DNA of 64,000 nucleotides from Streptomyces lushanensis (GCF_001700515.1 NZ_MAUD01000009.1:1-64000), one strand, 5' to 3'; positions 16,738-25,524 are shown, counted from the stretch's first letter. The notes: a model not told the origin generated them from the sequence alone. Program-made: numbers and translations.

Positions 16738-18201
16738 ATGCCCGAGCTGAGCCACCGGCGGCGCCTCCTTGTCCTCGCCATCTGCTGCATGAGCCTGCTG
16801 ATCGTCAGCCTGGACAACACCGTCCTCAATGTCGCCCTGCCCTCCGTGCAGCGTGAGCTGCACGCCTCCGTCTCCGGGCTCCAGTGGACGATCGACGCGT
16901 ACACGCTCGTTCTCGCCTCGCTCCTGATGCTCTCGGGCTCCACCGCCGACCGGATAGGCCGCCGCCGGGTCTTCAAGACCGGGCTGGTCCTCTTCACACT
17001 CGGCTCGCTGCTCTGCTCCCTCGCGCCCAACCTCGAATCGCTCGTCGCGTTCCGCATGGTGCAGGCCGTCGGCGGCTCGATGCTCAACCCGGTCGCGATG
17101 TCGATCATCACCAACACCTTCACCGAACCACGCGAGCGCGCCCGCGCCATCGGTGCCTGGGGCGCCGTCGTCGGTGTCTCCATGGCGGCGGGGCCGCTGG
17201 TCGGCGGGCTGCTGGTGGAGTCGGTCGGCTGGCGGTCGATCTTCTGGATCAACCTCCCGATCGGGCTCACCGCGCTCCTGCTCACCTGGCGCTACGTGCC
17301 GGAGTCCCGTGCCCCGAAGCCGCGCCGACCCGATCCCGTGGGCCAGCTCCTGGTCATCGGCGTACTCGGCGCGCTGACCTACGCGATCATCGAGGCGCCC
17401 GTGGCGGGGCTGACCTCACCGCGCATCCTGTCGTTCGCCGCCGTCTCGGCCCTCTCCCTGGTCGGTCTCGTGCTGTACGAGCCGAGGCGTGCGGAGCCGC
17501 TGATCGATCTGCGGTTCTTCCGCAGCGCGCCCTTCAGCGGGGCGACCGTGATCGCCGTCTGCTCGTTCGCCGCGCTCAGCGGGTTCCTCTTCCTCAACAC
17601 GCTCTATCTCCAGAACGTACGCGGACTGTCCGCGCTGCACGCCGGGCTCTACATGCTGCCGATGGCGACCCTGACCTTCCTCTGCGCGCCGCTGTCGGGC
17701 CGGCTCGTCGGCAGCCGGGGCCCGCGCCTCTCGCTGCTGGTCGCCGGTACCGCCATGACGGCGAGCGGCCTGCTGTTCGGCACGAGCGACGCGGAGGCGA
17801 CGAACGCGCTGCTGTTCACCGGCTATGTCCTGTTCGGCCTGGGCTTCGGCATGGTGAACGCGCCGATCACCAATACCGCCGTCTCCGGCATGCCGCGCTC
17901 CCAGGCGGGCGTCGCCGCCGCCGTCGCCTCCACCAGCCGTCAGATCGGCGGGACGCTCGGTGTCGCGGTGATCGGCGCGGTGCTGGCGGGCGGAGTGGTC
18001 GGCGCAGCCTCCTCCGCCGCCTACACGGCGAGCTTCACGGACGCGAGCCGGCCGGCCTGGTGGATCATCACCGCCTGCGGTCTGTGCGTCCTGGTCGTCG
18101 GCGCGCTGACCAGCGGCGCATGGGCCCGCGGAACCGCGCGGCACACGGCGGAAAGGCTGGAGCCGGCCGGCGCTCAGACCAGCGCGGGCACCAGATCGTA
18201 G
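16738..18201 (+). CDS. MFS drug exporter, DHA2 (EmrB/QacA) type
   Basis: 487 aa with about 14 membrane segments. Motif A-like loop GSTADRIGRRRVFKTG (about 64-79) and motif C GVSMAAGPLVGGLL (about 146-159) identify a proton-coupled drug/H+ antiporter. The second residue block LDNTVLNVALPSVQREL carries the conserved membrane Asp. There is no ribosome site before the ATG (see promoter entry). The 3' end overlaps the convergent XRE regulator gene by 28 bp. The exported compound is unknown. Confidence 0.9.
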   Translation: MPELSHRRRLLVLAICCMSLLIVSLDNTVLNVALPSVQRELHASVSGLQWTIDAYTLVLASLLMLSGSTADRIGRRRVFKTGLVLFTLGSLLCSLAPNLESLVAFRMVQAVGGSMLNPVAMSIITNTFTEPRERARAIGAWGAVVGVSMAAGPLVGGLLVESVGWRSIFWINLPIGLTALLLTWRYVPESRAPKPRRPDPVGQLLVIGVLGALTYAIIEAPVAGLTSPRILSFAAVSALSLVGLVLYEPRRAEPLIDLRFFRSAPFSGATVIAVCSFAALSGFLFLNTLYLQNVRGLSALHAGLYMLPMATLTFLCAPLSGRLVGSRGPRLSLLVAGTAMTASGLLFGTSDAEATNALLFTGYVLFGLGFGMVNAPITNTAVSGMPRSQAGVAAAVASTSRQIGGTLGVAVIGAVLAGGVVGAASSAAYTASFTDASRPAWWIITACGLCVLVVGALTSGAWARGTARHTAERLEPAGAQTSAGTRS

Positions 18202-19028
18202 AGGCGGTCGAGCCGGGCCCTGGACTCGTCGTCCACCGGGACATAGCTGACCAGCCGGGGCCCCGAGGACGGTCCGAGCCAGAGGTTGGTGTGCTCCAGA
18301 TTGAGCTGTCCCACCCGGGCGTTGACGAACCGCTTGGTCTTGTCGCCGACGGCGACCACTTCGTGCTGCTCCCAGATCTCCCGGAACTCCGAGGAGGCGG
18401 ACCGCAGCCGGCCGAGCAGCGTCTTCCACGCGGGCTCCGCGAGATGCTCGGCCATGGCCGCCCGGAACTTGGCCGCCATCACCCGGATCGTCTCGTCGCG
18501 ATTGCCGAGCGCGGAGCGCCAATCCTCGTTGGTGAAGGCCAGCCACATGCAATTGCGGTCCTCGGGCGCCAGCGCGTCCAGATCGCACATGAGGTGCCCG
18601 TAGGTGCGGTTGTACGCGAGGATGTCGTACCGCCCGTTCTGCACACAGGCCGGGTAGGGCTCAAGACGCTCCAGCATCCGCCGCAGCGCGGGCGTGACGG
18701 TCGGGCAGGGCGTCCCGGGAGCGGGATCGACGGCGCCCGCGAGCGCGAAGAGATGCGCGCGCTCGCTGCGGTCGAGCAGCAGCCCGCGGGCGAGCGCTTC
18801 GAGCACCTGCGCGGAGACCTGGATGGGGCGGGCCTGCTCCAGCCAGGTGTACCAGGTGACACCGACGGCGGAGAGCTGGGCGACCTCCTCCCGCCGCAGT
18901 CCGGGCGTACGGCGCCGGCTCCCGCGGGCGAGACCGACCTGCTCGGGCATGATGCGCTCACGGCGGCTGCGCAGAAAGGCGGCCAGCTCATGGCGGCGGA
19001 TGTCCGTTTCCTGTACAGCCGTGGTCAT
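18174..19028 (-). CDS. XRE-family regulator with MmyB-like ligand domain
   Basis: 284 aa. Helix-turn-helix at about 10-75 with SRRRTPGLRREEVAQLSAVGVTWYTWLEQ split here across the recognition helix, followed by an MmyB-like domain (about 105-275; NRTYGHLMCDLD, WLAFTNEDWR, LWLGPSSGPRLVSYVP) that in this family binds a fatty-acid-like ligand. The ATG at 19028 is the natural start of the domain. Tandem TACCAGG motifs sit 43-80 bp upstream of it and recur upstream of the MFS gene at 19696, so that exporter is its most likely target; autoregulation is also likely. Confidence 0.88.
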   Translation of the reverse strand: MTTAVQETDIRRHELAAFLRSRRERIMPEQVGLARGSRRRTPGLRREEVAQLSAVGVTWYTWLEQARPIQVSAQVLEALARGLLLDRSERAHLFALAGAVDPAPGTPCPTVTPALRRMLERLEPYPACVQNGRYDILAYNRTYGHLMCDLDALAPEDRNCMWLAFTNEDWRSALGNRDETIRVMAAKFRAAMAEHLAEPAWKTLLGRLRSASSEFREIWEQHEVVAVGDKTKRFVNARVGQLNLEHTNLWLGPSSGPRLVSYVPVDDESRARLDRLYDLVPALV

Positions 19029-19070
19029 CCTCCCAGCGTGCCGTATGTCCCGGACCGTTGCCAGGTGGTG

Positions 19071-19107
19071 TGGGTACCAGGATGAGCCCCGTGGATACCA
19101 GGCTGAG
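19071..19107. promoter_or_regulatory. Tandem TACCAGG operator pair upstream of the XRE gene
   Basis: TGGGTACCAGGATGAG (19071-19086) and TGGATACCAGGCTGAG (19092-19107), 13 of 16 bases identical, repeat period 21 bp, i.e. the same face of the helix. A second pair with the same core lies at 19652-19689. Confidence 0.7.
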
Positions 19108-19158
19108 CGGATGGACCGGGCCGGACGGACCCGAGCGGACGGCCCGGGCACATGACGA

Positions 19159-19185
19159 GCGGTGCGCGCGTAAGGCGCGCACCGC
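19159..19185 (-). terminator. Probable terminator of the DUF1918 gene
   Basis: Perfect 11-bp stem (19159-19169 with 19175-19185) around a 5-nt loop, downstream of the small DUF1918 gene and upstream of the XRE promoter. Confidence 0.45.
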
Positions 19186-19309
19186 GTGTGCTCCTTGTCC
19201 CACCGTTGTCCCACCTCTCCGGTCCCACCGCCCGGCCTTCGCCGGCGCTTCACGGGCGCCGGCACCTCACGGACGCCTCAGTGACGTCGCTTCACCCGCG
19301 TACGTCGTC

Positions 19310-19504
19310 TCACCTGTGCTTTCCGCGCGACTCCACCGCCGAGTCGGGCCCCGGCGAGACGATCGACTCATGGCCGTCCTCACCGCGTACCTTGAAGGGC
19401 GGTGTCCCGTTCGGCCCCAGTACCTCCACGATCTCCACGACGCGGTCGTGCTTGCCGACCACCCTGCCGTGCATCACCAGGCGGTCACCCTTGCTTGCTT
19501 TCAT
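19310..19504 (-). CDS. DUF1918 small basic protein
   Basis: 64 aa. It starts MKASKGDRLVMHGRVVG and contains the conserved H-R-VEIVEV-G-PPF-VR pattern of DUF1918, a short SH3-like beta-barrel family common in actinomycetes and of unknown function. GGGAG lies 6 nt before the ATG. It stands alone between the XRE and MFS genes on the minus strand. No functional link to its neighbours can be read from sequence. Confidence 0.85.
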   Translation of the reverse strand: MKASKGDRLVMHGRVVGKHDRVVEIVEVLGPNGTPPFKVRGEDGHESIVSPGPDSAVESRGKHR

Positions 19505-19651
19505 GCCGCACTCCCAAGCCGCTCATCGATGCCCGACCATGTCACCGGCCGTGATCACCAGTGTACGGAATGTCCTGTTCTGTGTCGCCCTGAGCATCTC
19601 GGCGGGACTTCCGGGCATCTCGGCGGGCCTTCCGGTCCGTGCCGGGTAGTT

Positions 19652-19689
19652 CATGTACCAGGATAAAGACACTCTGGTACCAGGGTGAG
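19652..19689. promoter_or_regulatory. Tandem TACCAGG operator pair upstream of the second MFS gene
   Basis: CATGTACCAGGATAAA (19652-19667) and CTGGTACCAGGGTGAG (19674-19689), period 22 bp. The TACCAGG cores match the pair at 19071-19107. The second copy ends 6 nt before the GTG start and its AGGGTGAG would serve as the ribosome site, so binding could block both transcription and translation. Confidence 0.7.
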
Positions 19690-19695
19690 TAGCGC

Positions 19696-21216
19696 GTGAT
19701 CGTGGTAACCGTGAGTACAGCTTCCGCGAAAAACACCCCGGACGCGGCGACAGCCCCGGCGGCTGCCCCGGCCGCCGGCGTGGCCGCTCCGGCCGGGGCC
19801 TCCGGCGGATCCCCCGTCGTCGTCCATGACCATGGTTCGGTGCTCGGCACGCTCGGTCTCTTCACCGTGCTGGTCGGCGCGTCCCTTCCACTGATCGACT
19901 TCTTCATCGTCAATGTCGCCCTGCCGACCATCGACCACGATCTGGCCGCCGGTCCCGCCCTCCTCGAACTGGTGGTGGCCGGATACGGGCTCTCGTACGC
20001 CGTGCTGCTCGTGCTCGGTGGCCGGCTCGGCGACATGTTCGGCCGGCGCAGACTCTTCCTGGCCGGCATGGCGGCCTTCGGCCTCACCTCGCTCGTCTGC
20101 GGCATCGCGCCCAACGCCTGGACCCTGGTCGGCGCCCGGGTCGCCCAGGGCGCCTCCGCCGCGCTGATGCTGCCCCAGGTCCTGGCCACGATCCATGCCG
20201 CCACCGGCGGACAGCGCCGCGCGAAGGCGGTCAGTCTGTACGGCGCCACCGCCGGCCTCTCGATGGTGGCGGGCCAGATCCTCGGCGGCGTACTGGTCTC
20301 CGCGAACATCGCGGGCAGCGGCTGGCGCGCGATCTTCCTGGTCAATGTGCCGGTCGCGCTGCTCGGCCTGGTCCTGGCGTTCCGTTCGGTGCCGGAGACC
20401 CGTTCCCAGCGGCCCGCGCCCATCGACACACCCGGAACGATTCTGCTGGCCGTCTCGCTGGTGACGCTGCTGGCGCCGCTCACGGAGGGCCGGGCGGCCG
20501 GCTGGCCGGTCTGGACATGGATCTCGCTCGCCGCGTTCCCGGCCGCCGCGTACGCCTTCGTCCGCGTGGAGCGGCGGGCCGACCGTCAGGGCAGAACGCC
20601 GCTCGTACCGCCGAGCCTGCTCGCGCTGGTCACGCTCCGCCGCGGACTGACCCTGCTGCTGCCGTTCTCGATCGGCTTCGGCGGCTTCATGTTCGTGATC
20701 GCGATCGCGCTCCAGCAGGGCCTCGGCATGGGAGCGGTGACGGCGGGCATCGCGCTGGTTCCGATGGCGGTGACGTTCTTCGCCGCCTCGCTGGCCGGAC
20801 CTCGGCTGGTACGGCGCTACGGCAGCCTGGTGGTGACGACGGGCGCGGTCTTCCAGATGATCGGCGTCGCCCTGCTGGTGCTCGCCCTCTGGAACCGCTG
20901 GCCCTCGGTCGGCGTGCCGGAGCTGCTGCCCGGCGTCGCGCTGGCCGGTCTCGGCCAGGGCCTCCAACTGCCGGTCATCATCCGGATCGTGCTCTCCGAC
21001 ATCCCGTCGGAGCGGGCCGGGGTGGGCAGCGGAGTCATGGTCACCGGCCAGCAGTCCGCACTGGCGCTCGGGGTGGCGACGCTGGGCTCGCTCTTCCTCT
21101 CGCTGACCGCCGCGACGGGGATGCGGGACGCCCTGGTGATCACCCTGCTGGCGCAGCTCGGACTGATCGTCCTGACGGGACTGCTGAGTCTGCGGCTGCC
21201 GCGTTCGGTGGGCTGA
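19696..21216 (+). CDS. MFS exporter, DHA2 type
   Basis: 506 aa with about 14 membrane segments. After a 50-residue Ala/Pro-rich cytoplasmic start it has DFFIVNVALPTIDHD (TM1), motif A GGRLGDMFGRRRLFLAG and motif C GLSMVAGQILGG. It is a paralogue of the exporter at 16738 but clearly divergent in sequence. GTG 19696 follows AGGGTGAG; GTG 19711 is an alternative with a worse ribosome site. The shared operator motif points to control by the XRE/MmyB regulator. A strong hairpin ends the transcript. Confidence 0.9.
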   Translation: MIVVTVSTASAKNTPDAATAPAAAPAAGVAAPAGASGGSPVVVHDHGSVLGTLGLFTVLVGASLPLIDFFIVNVALPTIDHDLAAGPALLELVVAGYGLSYAVLLVLGGRLGDMFGRRRLFLAGMAAFGLTSLVCGIAPNAWTLVGARVAQGASAALMLPQVLATIHAATGGQRRAKAVSLYGATAGLSMVAGQILGGVLVSANIAGSGWRAIFLVNVPVALLGLVLAFRSVPETRSQRPAPIDTPGTILLAVSLVTLLAPLTEGRAAGWPVWTWISLAAFPAAAYAFVRVERRADRQGRTPLVPPSLLALVTLRRGLTLLLPFSIGFGGFMFVIAIALQQGLGMGAVTAGIALVPMAVTFFAASLAGPRLVRRYGSLVVTTGAVFQMIGVALLVLALWNRWPSVGVPELLPGVALAGLGQGLQLPVIIRIVLSDIPSERAGVGSGVMVTGQQSALALGVATLGSLFLSLTAATGMRDALVITLLAQLGLIVLTGLLSLRLPRSVG

Positions 21217-21280
21217 CGGCGGCTCAGGTCCGGTGCCGTACAGACCGTCGGGCACAGGCCGTCCGGCGCGCCGTGCACGC

Positions 21281-21317
21281 CGACGGGCCCGGACCACGAG
21301 GTGGTCCGGGCCCGTCG
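21281..21317. terminator. Bidirectional terminator
   Basis: Perfect 17-bp stem (21281-21297 with 21301-21317) and a 3-nt loop, between the convergent MFS and DUF6243 genes, 64 bp after one stop and 25 bp after the other. Confidence 0.75.
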
Positions 21318-21342
21318 CCCATCTCCGTGTCGGTGCCGTGCG

Positions 21343-21579
21343 TCAGCCCTGCGCGGCGGATCCCTCGGCGGTCTCCGGGGCCGGAGCGGTGTCCTGTGCG
21401 TCCTCGCCCTCGCCCTGCCCGGCGGCGCGCTCGCGCATCTTGCGCAGCAGCTCCGCCTTCTGGTCGGCCGCGGCCTTGCGGTCGGCGTTACGCGAGGGGC
21501 CGTTGCCCTGCTGGTCGGCGCGGGACAGCTTCTTGCGCTGTCCGCCCACGCCGAGAAGGTTGTTGCGGCTCTTTGCCAC
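21343..21579 (-). CDS. DUF6243-type small protein
   Basis: 78 aa. Basic N-terminus MAKSRNNLLGVGGQRKKLSR, then a charged helix (DRKAAADQKAELLRKMRERAA) and an acidic Pro/Ala/Glu tail. It matches my memory of a streptomycete-restricted family annotated DUF6243; function unknown. The charge pattern would suit nucleic-acid or ribosome binding, which is speculation. The ATG is preceded by GGAGAACCCC. It converges on the MFS gene across a strong terminator. Confidence 0.75.
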   Translation of the reverse strand: MAKSRNNLLGVGGQRKKLSRADQQGNGPSRNADRKAAADQKAELLRKMRERAAGQGEGEDAQDTAPAPETAEGSAAQG

Positions 21580-21743
21580 GGGGTTCTCCCGAAGTGATGA
21601 GAAGTGATCTGCGGATTCGTCGGTGGGGGGCGGGCCGTGACCGCCGCGCTCTCACTCGTAGATCTGGAAGAACATGCCCGTGACGCTACCACCGGCCGGG
21701 ACCGGGACGTAACGCAATTTTGGCGAGCATCGGCCATAGTGAC

Positions 21744-21765
21744 TGACAGAAATTGAAATCTGTCA
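21744..21765. promoter_or_regulatory. Inverted-repeat operator upstream of the aldo/keto reductase gene
   Basis: TGACAGA-N8-TCTGTCA, a perfect 7-bp inverted repeat, 62 bp upstream of the aldo/keto reductase start. The TGACAG-N9-TCTGTC pattern recurs exactly upstream of the TetR gene at 22903-22924. Confidence 0.7.
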
Positions 21766-21827
21766 TCCGTCATGCCATGGTTGCTGTGTCACTCCGATCC
21801 ACCGCGACCTGCATGGAGGAACCCGCC

Positions 21828-22850
21828 ATGACCGCCACTTCCGCCCTCCCCACCCGCCGTCTCGGCACCACCGGCCCGCTGACCGCCGCCCTCGGCCTCG
21901 GCTGCATGGGCATGTCCGCGCTGTACGAGGGAGGCGACCGCGCCGAGTCGATCGCCACCATCCACGCCGCCCTGGACGCGGGCGTCACCCTGCTCGACAC
22001 GGGCGACTTCTACGGCATGGGCCACAACGAGCTGTTGATCAACGAAGCGCTGAGCACCGCTCCGGCCGCCGCGCGTGAACGGGCCTTGACCAGCGTCAAG
22101 TTCGGCGCCCTGCGCGATCCGGACGGCGACTGGACCGGCTACGACGGCCGCCCGGCGGCCGTGAAGAACTTCGCCGCGTACTCCCTGAAGCGTCTCGGCA
22201 CCGACCACATCGACATCTACCGGATCGCCAGGATCGATCCCGGCGTCCCGATCGAGGAGACCGTCGGCGCCATCGCCGAGCTGGTCCAGGCGGGCCATGT
22301 CCGCCATATCGGTCTCTCCGAGGCCGGCAGCGGGACGATCCGCCGCGCGGCCTCCGTGGCCCCGATCTCGGATCTCCAGATCGAGTACTCACTGATCTCC
22401 CGCGGTATCGAGGCCGAGATCCTGCCCACCGTCCGCGAGCTGGGCATCGGTGTGACGGCGTACGGCGTGCTCTCGCGCGGGCTGATCAGCGGTCACTTCA
22501 CCCGCGACCGGGCGCTGGGCCCGACCGACTTCCGTGCGATGAGCCCTCGCTTCCAGGGCGACAATCTCGAACACAATCTCGGGCTGGTGGAATCCCTGCG
22601 GAAGATCGCCGAGCAGAAGGGCGTCACCGTCGCCCAGATCGCCATCGCCTGGGTGCTTTCCCGGGGCGAGGACATCGTGCCGCTCGTCGGCGCGCGCCGA
22701 CGGGACCGGCTGACCGAGGCCATGGGCGCCGTCGGGCTCACGCTGGACGCGGAGGATCTCGCCGCCATCGAGCGCGCGGTGCCGGCGGACGCCGCCGCGG
22801 GCGACCGGTATCCGACCGCGCAGATGGCGCATCTCGACAGCGAGCGATGA
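21828..22850 (+). CDS. Aldo/keto reductase
   Basis: 340 aa, NADPH-dependent carbonyl reductase fold. N-terminal RRLGTTGPLTAALGLGCMGMS, DTGDFYGMG (catalytic Asp and Tyr), TSVKFG (catalytic Lys), HIGLSEAG, QIEYSLISRGIE and VLSRGEDIVPLVGARR (cofactor end). The usual catalytic His of the YxxH region is replaced: the segment reads IYRIARIDP. To my knowledge a subgroup of the family has this change. GGAGGA precedes the ATG at 21828. A TetR gene follows in the same direction, 110 bp downstream, and shares an operator motif. Confidence 0.92.
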   Translation: MTATSALPTRRLGTTGPLTAALGLGCMGMSALYEGGDRAESIATIHAALDAGVTLLDTGDFYGMGHNELLINEALSTAPAAARERALTSVKFGALRDPDGDWTGYDGRPAAVKNFAAYSLKRLGTDHIDIYRIARIDPGVPIEETVGAIAELVQAGHVRHIGLSEAGSGTIRRAASVAPISDLQIEYSLISRGIEAEILPTVRELGIGVTAYGVLSRGLISGHFTRDRALGPTDFRAMSPRFQGDNLEHNLGLVESLRKIAEQKGVTVAQIAIAWVLSRGEDIVPLVGARRRDRLTEAMGAVGLTLDAEDLAAIERAVPADAAAGDRYPTAQMAHLDSER

Positions 22851-22902
22851 CCGCCCACGGCCGGTACGGGCCGCGGCGGCTCGCCCGTCGGGTTGTCGGA
22901 CC

Positions 22903-22924
22903 TGACAGGTAATGTCGTCTGTCG
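22903..22924. promoter_or_regulatory. Operator upstream of the TetR gene
   Basis: TGACAG-N9-TCTGTC at 22903-22923, the same half-sites and spacer as at 21744-21764, 37 bp upstream of the TetR start. Confidence 0.65.
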
Positions 22925-22960
22925 CGTCCCGCCGTACGAGCCACGAAAGGTCGGACATCC

Positions 22961-23629
22961 ATGGCCACCGAGAACCTGACCGCCGAGCGGATCCTCGAAG
23001 CCACGGAGGAGGTGCTGCGCCGATACGGGCCGGCGAAGGCCACGGTCCTCGATGTGGCCCGGGTGCTCGGTGTCAGCCACGGCAGTGTCTACCGCCATTT
23101 CCGCACGAAGGCGGCGCTGCGCGAGGCGGTCACCGCGCGCTGGCTGAGCCGTACGGAAGTGGCGCTGGCGCGGATCACGGAGGGAGCGCGCAAGCCGGAT
23201 CCGGAGCCGGAGGCCGGGCCGGTTACAGAGCCGGGGACCGAGGCGGAGGCCGGGCCGGACGCGGGGCGGGCGCCCGGGCCCGCGCCGGAGAAGCTGCGGG
23301 ACTGGCTGCTGACGCTGTTCGACACCAAGCGTCACAAGGCGGGCGACGATCCCGAGCTGTTCGCGACCTTCTCGGTGCTCATCGACGAGAGCAGCGGGGT
23401 GGTCGACGCGCATCTCACCGAACTCACGCGCCAGCTCACCCGGATCGTCGAGGAGGGCGTGCGGGCGGGCGAGTTCGTCGCGGTGGACCCGGCCGCGACG
23501 GCGGGCGCGGTCTTCGCCGCCACGGCCCGCTTCCATGATCCCGCCTATGCGGCGGAGTGGCAGAAGCCCACGATCGACGACCAGTTCAGCGCCGTCTGCG
23601 ATCTGCTGCTGCGCGGTCTGCGGCCCTGA
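22961..23629 (+). CDS. TetR-family repressor
   Basis: 222 aa. N-terminal HTH (about 7-55) with ERILEATEEVLRRYG, TVLDVARVLGVSHGSVYRHF and KAALREAV. A Pro/Glu/Ala-rich insertion (about 85-110) separates it from the C-terminal ligand and dimer domain (about 112-222). Its promoter and that of the aldo/keto reductase gene carry the same inverted repeat, so it probably represses both. The inducer is likely a substrate of the reductase (inference). Confidence 0.9.
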   Translation: MATENLTAERILEATEEVLRRYGPAKATVLDVARVLGVSHGSVYRHFRTKAALREAVTARWLSRTEVALARITEGARKPDPEPEAGPVTEPGTEAEAGPDAGRAPGPAPEKLRDWLLTLFDTKRHKAGDDPELFATFSVLIDESSGVVDAHLTELTRQLTRIVEEGVRAGEFVAVDPAATAGAVFAATARFHDPAYAAEWQKPTIDDQFSAVCDLLLRGLRP

Positions 23630-23705
23630 GCGGGGCGGCCCGCGAGGACCGTAGCCACGATCCTCGCCTCCGCGGGGCCGCCATGGAGCCCGCGGGCCCC
23701 GCTCG

Positions 23706-23912
23706 TCAGCCGCCGGCCGGGTCCACCGTCGCCTGGTGGGCCTCGGTGAGATGTTCCTGTGCCTTCAGCCAGGGCAGGAACTGCGCGTTCTTCTGCCAGC
23801 CGCAGGTGTCGCAGACCAACGACCGCTGCACACCCGCCTTCTGGACGCGTACGACATGTTCACGTCCGTGCTGATCCCATCTGCTGACCTTGCTGGTGGT
23901 CGTGGACGGCAT
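23706..23912 (-). CDS. Small zinc-finger-like hypothetical protein
   Basis: 68 aa, ATG after AGGAGG. It contains CDTC at about residue 36 and HLTEAH near residue 55, a C2H2-like spacing that could bind one zinc, preceded by a basic strand-rich part (SRWDQHGREHVVRVQKAG). I do not recognise a named family. It is downstream of glyS on the same strand but separated from it by a terminator, so it is probably transcribed alone. Confidence 0.7.
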   Translation of the reverse strand: MPSTTTSKVSRWDQHGREHVVRVQKAGVQRSLVCDTCGWQKNAQFLPWLKAQEHLTEAHQATVDPAGG

Positions 23913-23948
23913 CCGTGCCTCCTGTTGACGCGTGGGCCCAGTGTGCAA

Positions 23949-23985
23949 CGAAGCCCCCGGTTCCGTGGTGGAACCGAGGGCTTCG
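23949..23985 (-). terminator. Terminator of glyS
   Basis: 16-bp stem with one mismatch (23949-23964 with 23970-23985), 5-nt loop, 50 bp downstream of the glyS stop. Confidence 0.65.
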
Positions 23986-24034
23986 AGCCACGACCGTGAC
24001 CGTCGGGAGGTCACCGGCCGCGATCAGCGGTCGG

Positions 24035-25417
24035 TCAGCAGCCCATCAGCCGGCCACCGAGATAGCTCTGGATCTGGTCCAGCGAGACACGCTCCTGCTT
24101 CATCGTGTCGCGCTCGCGCACGGTCACCGCGTTGTCGTCGAGGGTGTCGAAGTCGACGGTCACACAGAACGGCGTGCCGATCTCGTCCTGGCGGCGGTAG
24201 CGGCGGCCGATGGCGCCCGCGTCGTCGAACTCGATGTTCCAGTTGCGCCGCAGGTCCTCGGCGAGGCCCTTGGCCTTCGGCGAGAGCTGCGGGTTGCGGG
24301 AGAGCGGCAGCACGGCCACCTTGACCGGCGCGAGGCGCGGGTCGAGCCGCATCACGGTGCGCTTCTCCAGCACGCCCTTGGCGTTGGGCGCCTCGTCCTC
24401 GTTGTACGCGTCGAGGAGGAAGGCGAGCATCGCGCGGCCGACACCGGCGGCCGGCTCGATCACATAGGGAGTCCAGCGCTCGCCGGCCTCCTGGTCGAAG
24501 TACGACAGATCATGGCCGGACGCCTTGGAGTGCGCGTTCAGGTCGTAGTCCGTGCGGTTGGCGACACCCTCCAGCTCGCCCCACTCGCTGCCGCCGAACG
24601 AGAAGCGGTACTCGATGTCGGCGGTGCGCTTGGAGTAGTGGGAGAGCTTCTCCTGCGGGTGCTCGAACCAGCGCATGTTCTCCTCGCGGAGACCCAGGTC
24701 GCGGTACCAGTTCCAGCGCTGCTCCATCCAGTACTCCTGCCACTGCTCGTCCTCGCCCGGCTTGACGAAGAACTCCATCTCCATCTGCTCGAACTCACGC
24801 GTGCGGAAGATGAAGTTGCCCGGAGTGATCTCGTTCCGGAAGGACTTGCCCACCTGCGCGATACCGAACGGCGGCTTCTTGCGCGAAGTCTGCTGGACCT
24901 GGGCGAAGTTGGTGAAAATGCCCTGCGCGGTCTCGGGCCGGAGGTAGGCGACCGAGCCGGTGTCCTGCGTGGGGCCGAGGTGGGTGGAGAGCAGACCGGA
25001 GAACTGCTTGGGCTCGGTGAAGGTGCCCTTGTTGCCGCAGTTGGGGCAGTTGAGGTCGGCGAGGCCATTCGCGGGGGCCTTGCCGTGCTTCTCCTCGTAC
25101 GCCTCTTCGAGATGGTCCGCGCGGAACCGCTTGTGGCAGGAGGTGCACTCGGTGAGCGGATCGGTGAAGGTCGCGACGTGGCCGGACGCCTCCCAGACCT
25201 CCGTGGCCAGGATCACCGACGAGTCGATACCGACAACGTCCTCGCGCGAGGTGACCATGTAGCGCCACCACTGGCGCTTGATGTTCTCCTTCAGCTCGAC
25301 TCCGAGCGGCCCGTAGTCCCAGGCGGCTTTCTGCCCACCGTAGATCTCACTGGACGGGTAGACGAAGCCACGGCGCTTGCTCAGGTTGACGATGGTGTCG
25401 ATCTTGTCGGCGGCCAC
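24035..25417 (-). CDS. glyS: Glycyl-tRNA synthetase, alpha2 type
   Basis: 460 aa, single-chain class II synthetase that charges tRNA-Gly. Motif 1 region around [12 protein letters not shown]...[19 protein letters not shown], the zinc-like CTSCHKR...CPNCG insert (about 95-150), motif 2 [25 protein letters not shown] (interrupted here for length) and motif 3 [14 protein letters not shown], then the anticodon-binding domain (about 365-460). GTG start at 25417 preceded by GAAGAGAG. Divergent from the zinc uptake operon. Confidence 0.97.
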   Translation of the reverse strand: MAADKIDTIVNLSKRRGFVYPSSEIYGGQKAAWDYGPLGVELKENIKRQWWRYMVTSREDVVGIDSSVILATEVWEASGHVATFTDPLTECTSCHKRFRADHLEEAYEEKHGKAPANGLADLNCPNCGNKGTFTEPKQFSGLLSTHLGPTQDTGSVAYLRPETAQGIFTNFAQVQQTSRKKPPFGIAQVGKSFRNEITPGNFIFRTREFEQMEMEFFVKPGEDEQWQEYWMEQRWNWYRDLGLREENMRWFEHPQEKLSHYSKRTADIEYRFSFGGSEWGELEGVANRTDYDLNAHSKASGHDLSYFDQEAGERWTPYVIEPAAGVGRAMLAFLLDAYNEDEAPNAKGVLEKRTVMRLDPRLAPVKVAVLPLSRNPQLSPKAKGLAEDLRRNWNIEFDDAGAIGRRYRRQDEIGTPFCVTVDFDTLDDNAVTVRERDTMKQERVSLDQIQSYLGGRLMGC

Positions 25418-25524
25418 GGTGCTCTCTTCATTACGACGACGACGAACGCGAATGCTTCAGATTAGCGGCGGGCGCACCCCTTCGATCAAATCGGTGCGCG
25501 GGAAGAGACACACCCGCCGCTTGT

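Noticed and set aside
21652-21675. Seven-codon ORF (MFFQIYE) upstream of the DUF6243 gene
   Set aside because: Possible leader peptide, but no ribosome site, no run of one amino acid and no alternative hairpins, so not supported.
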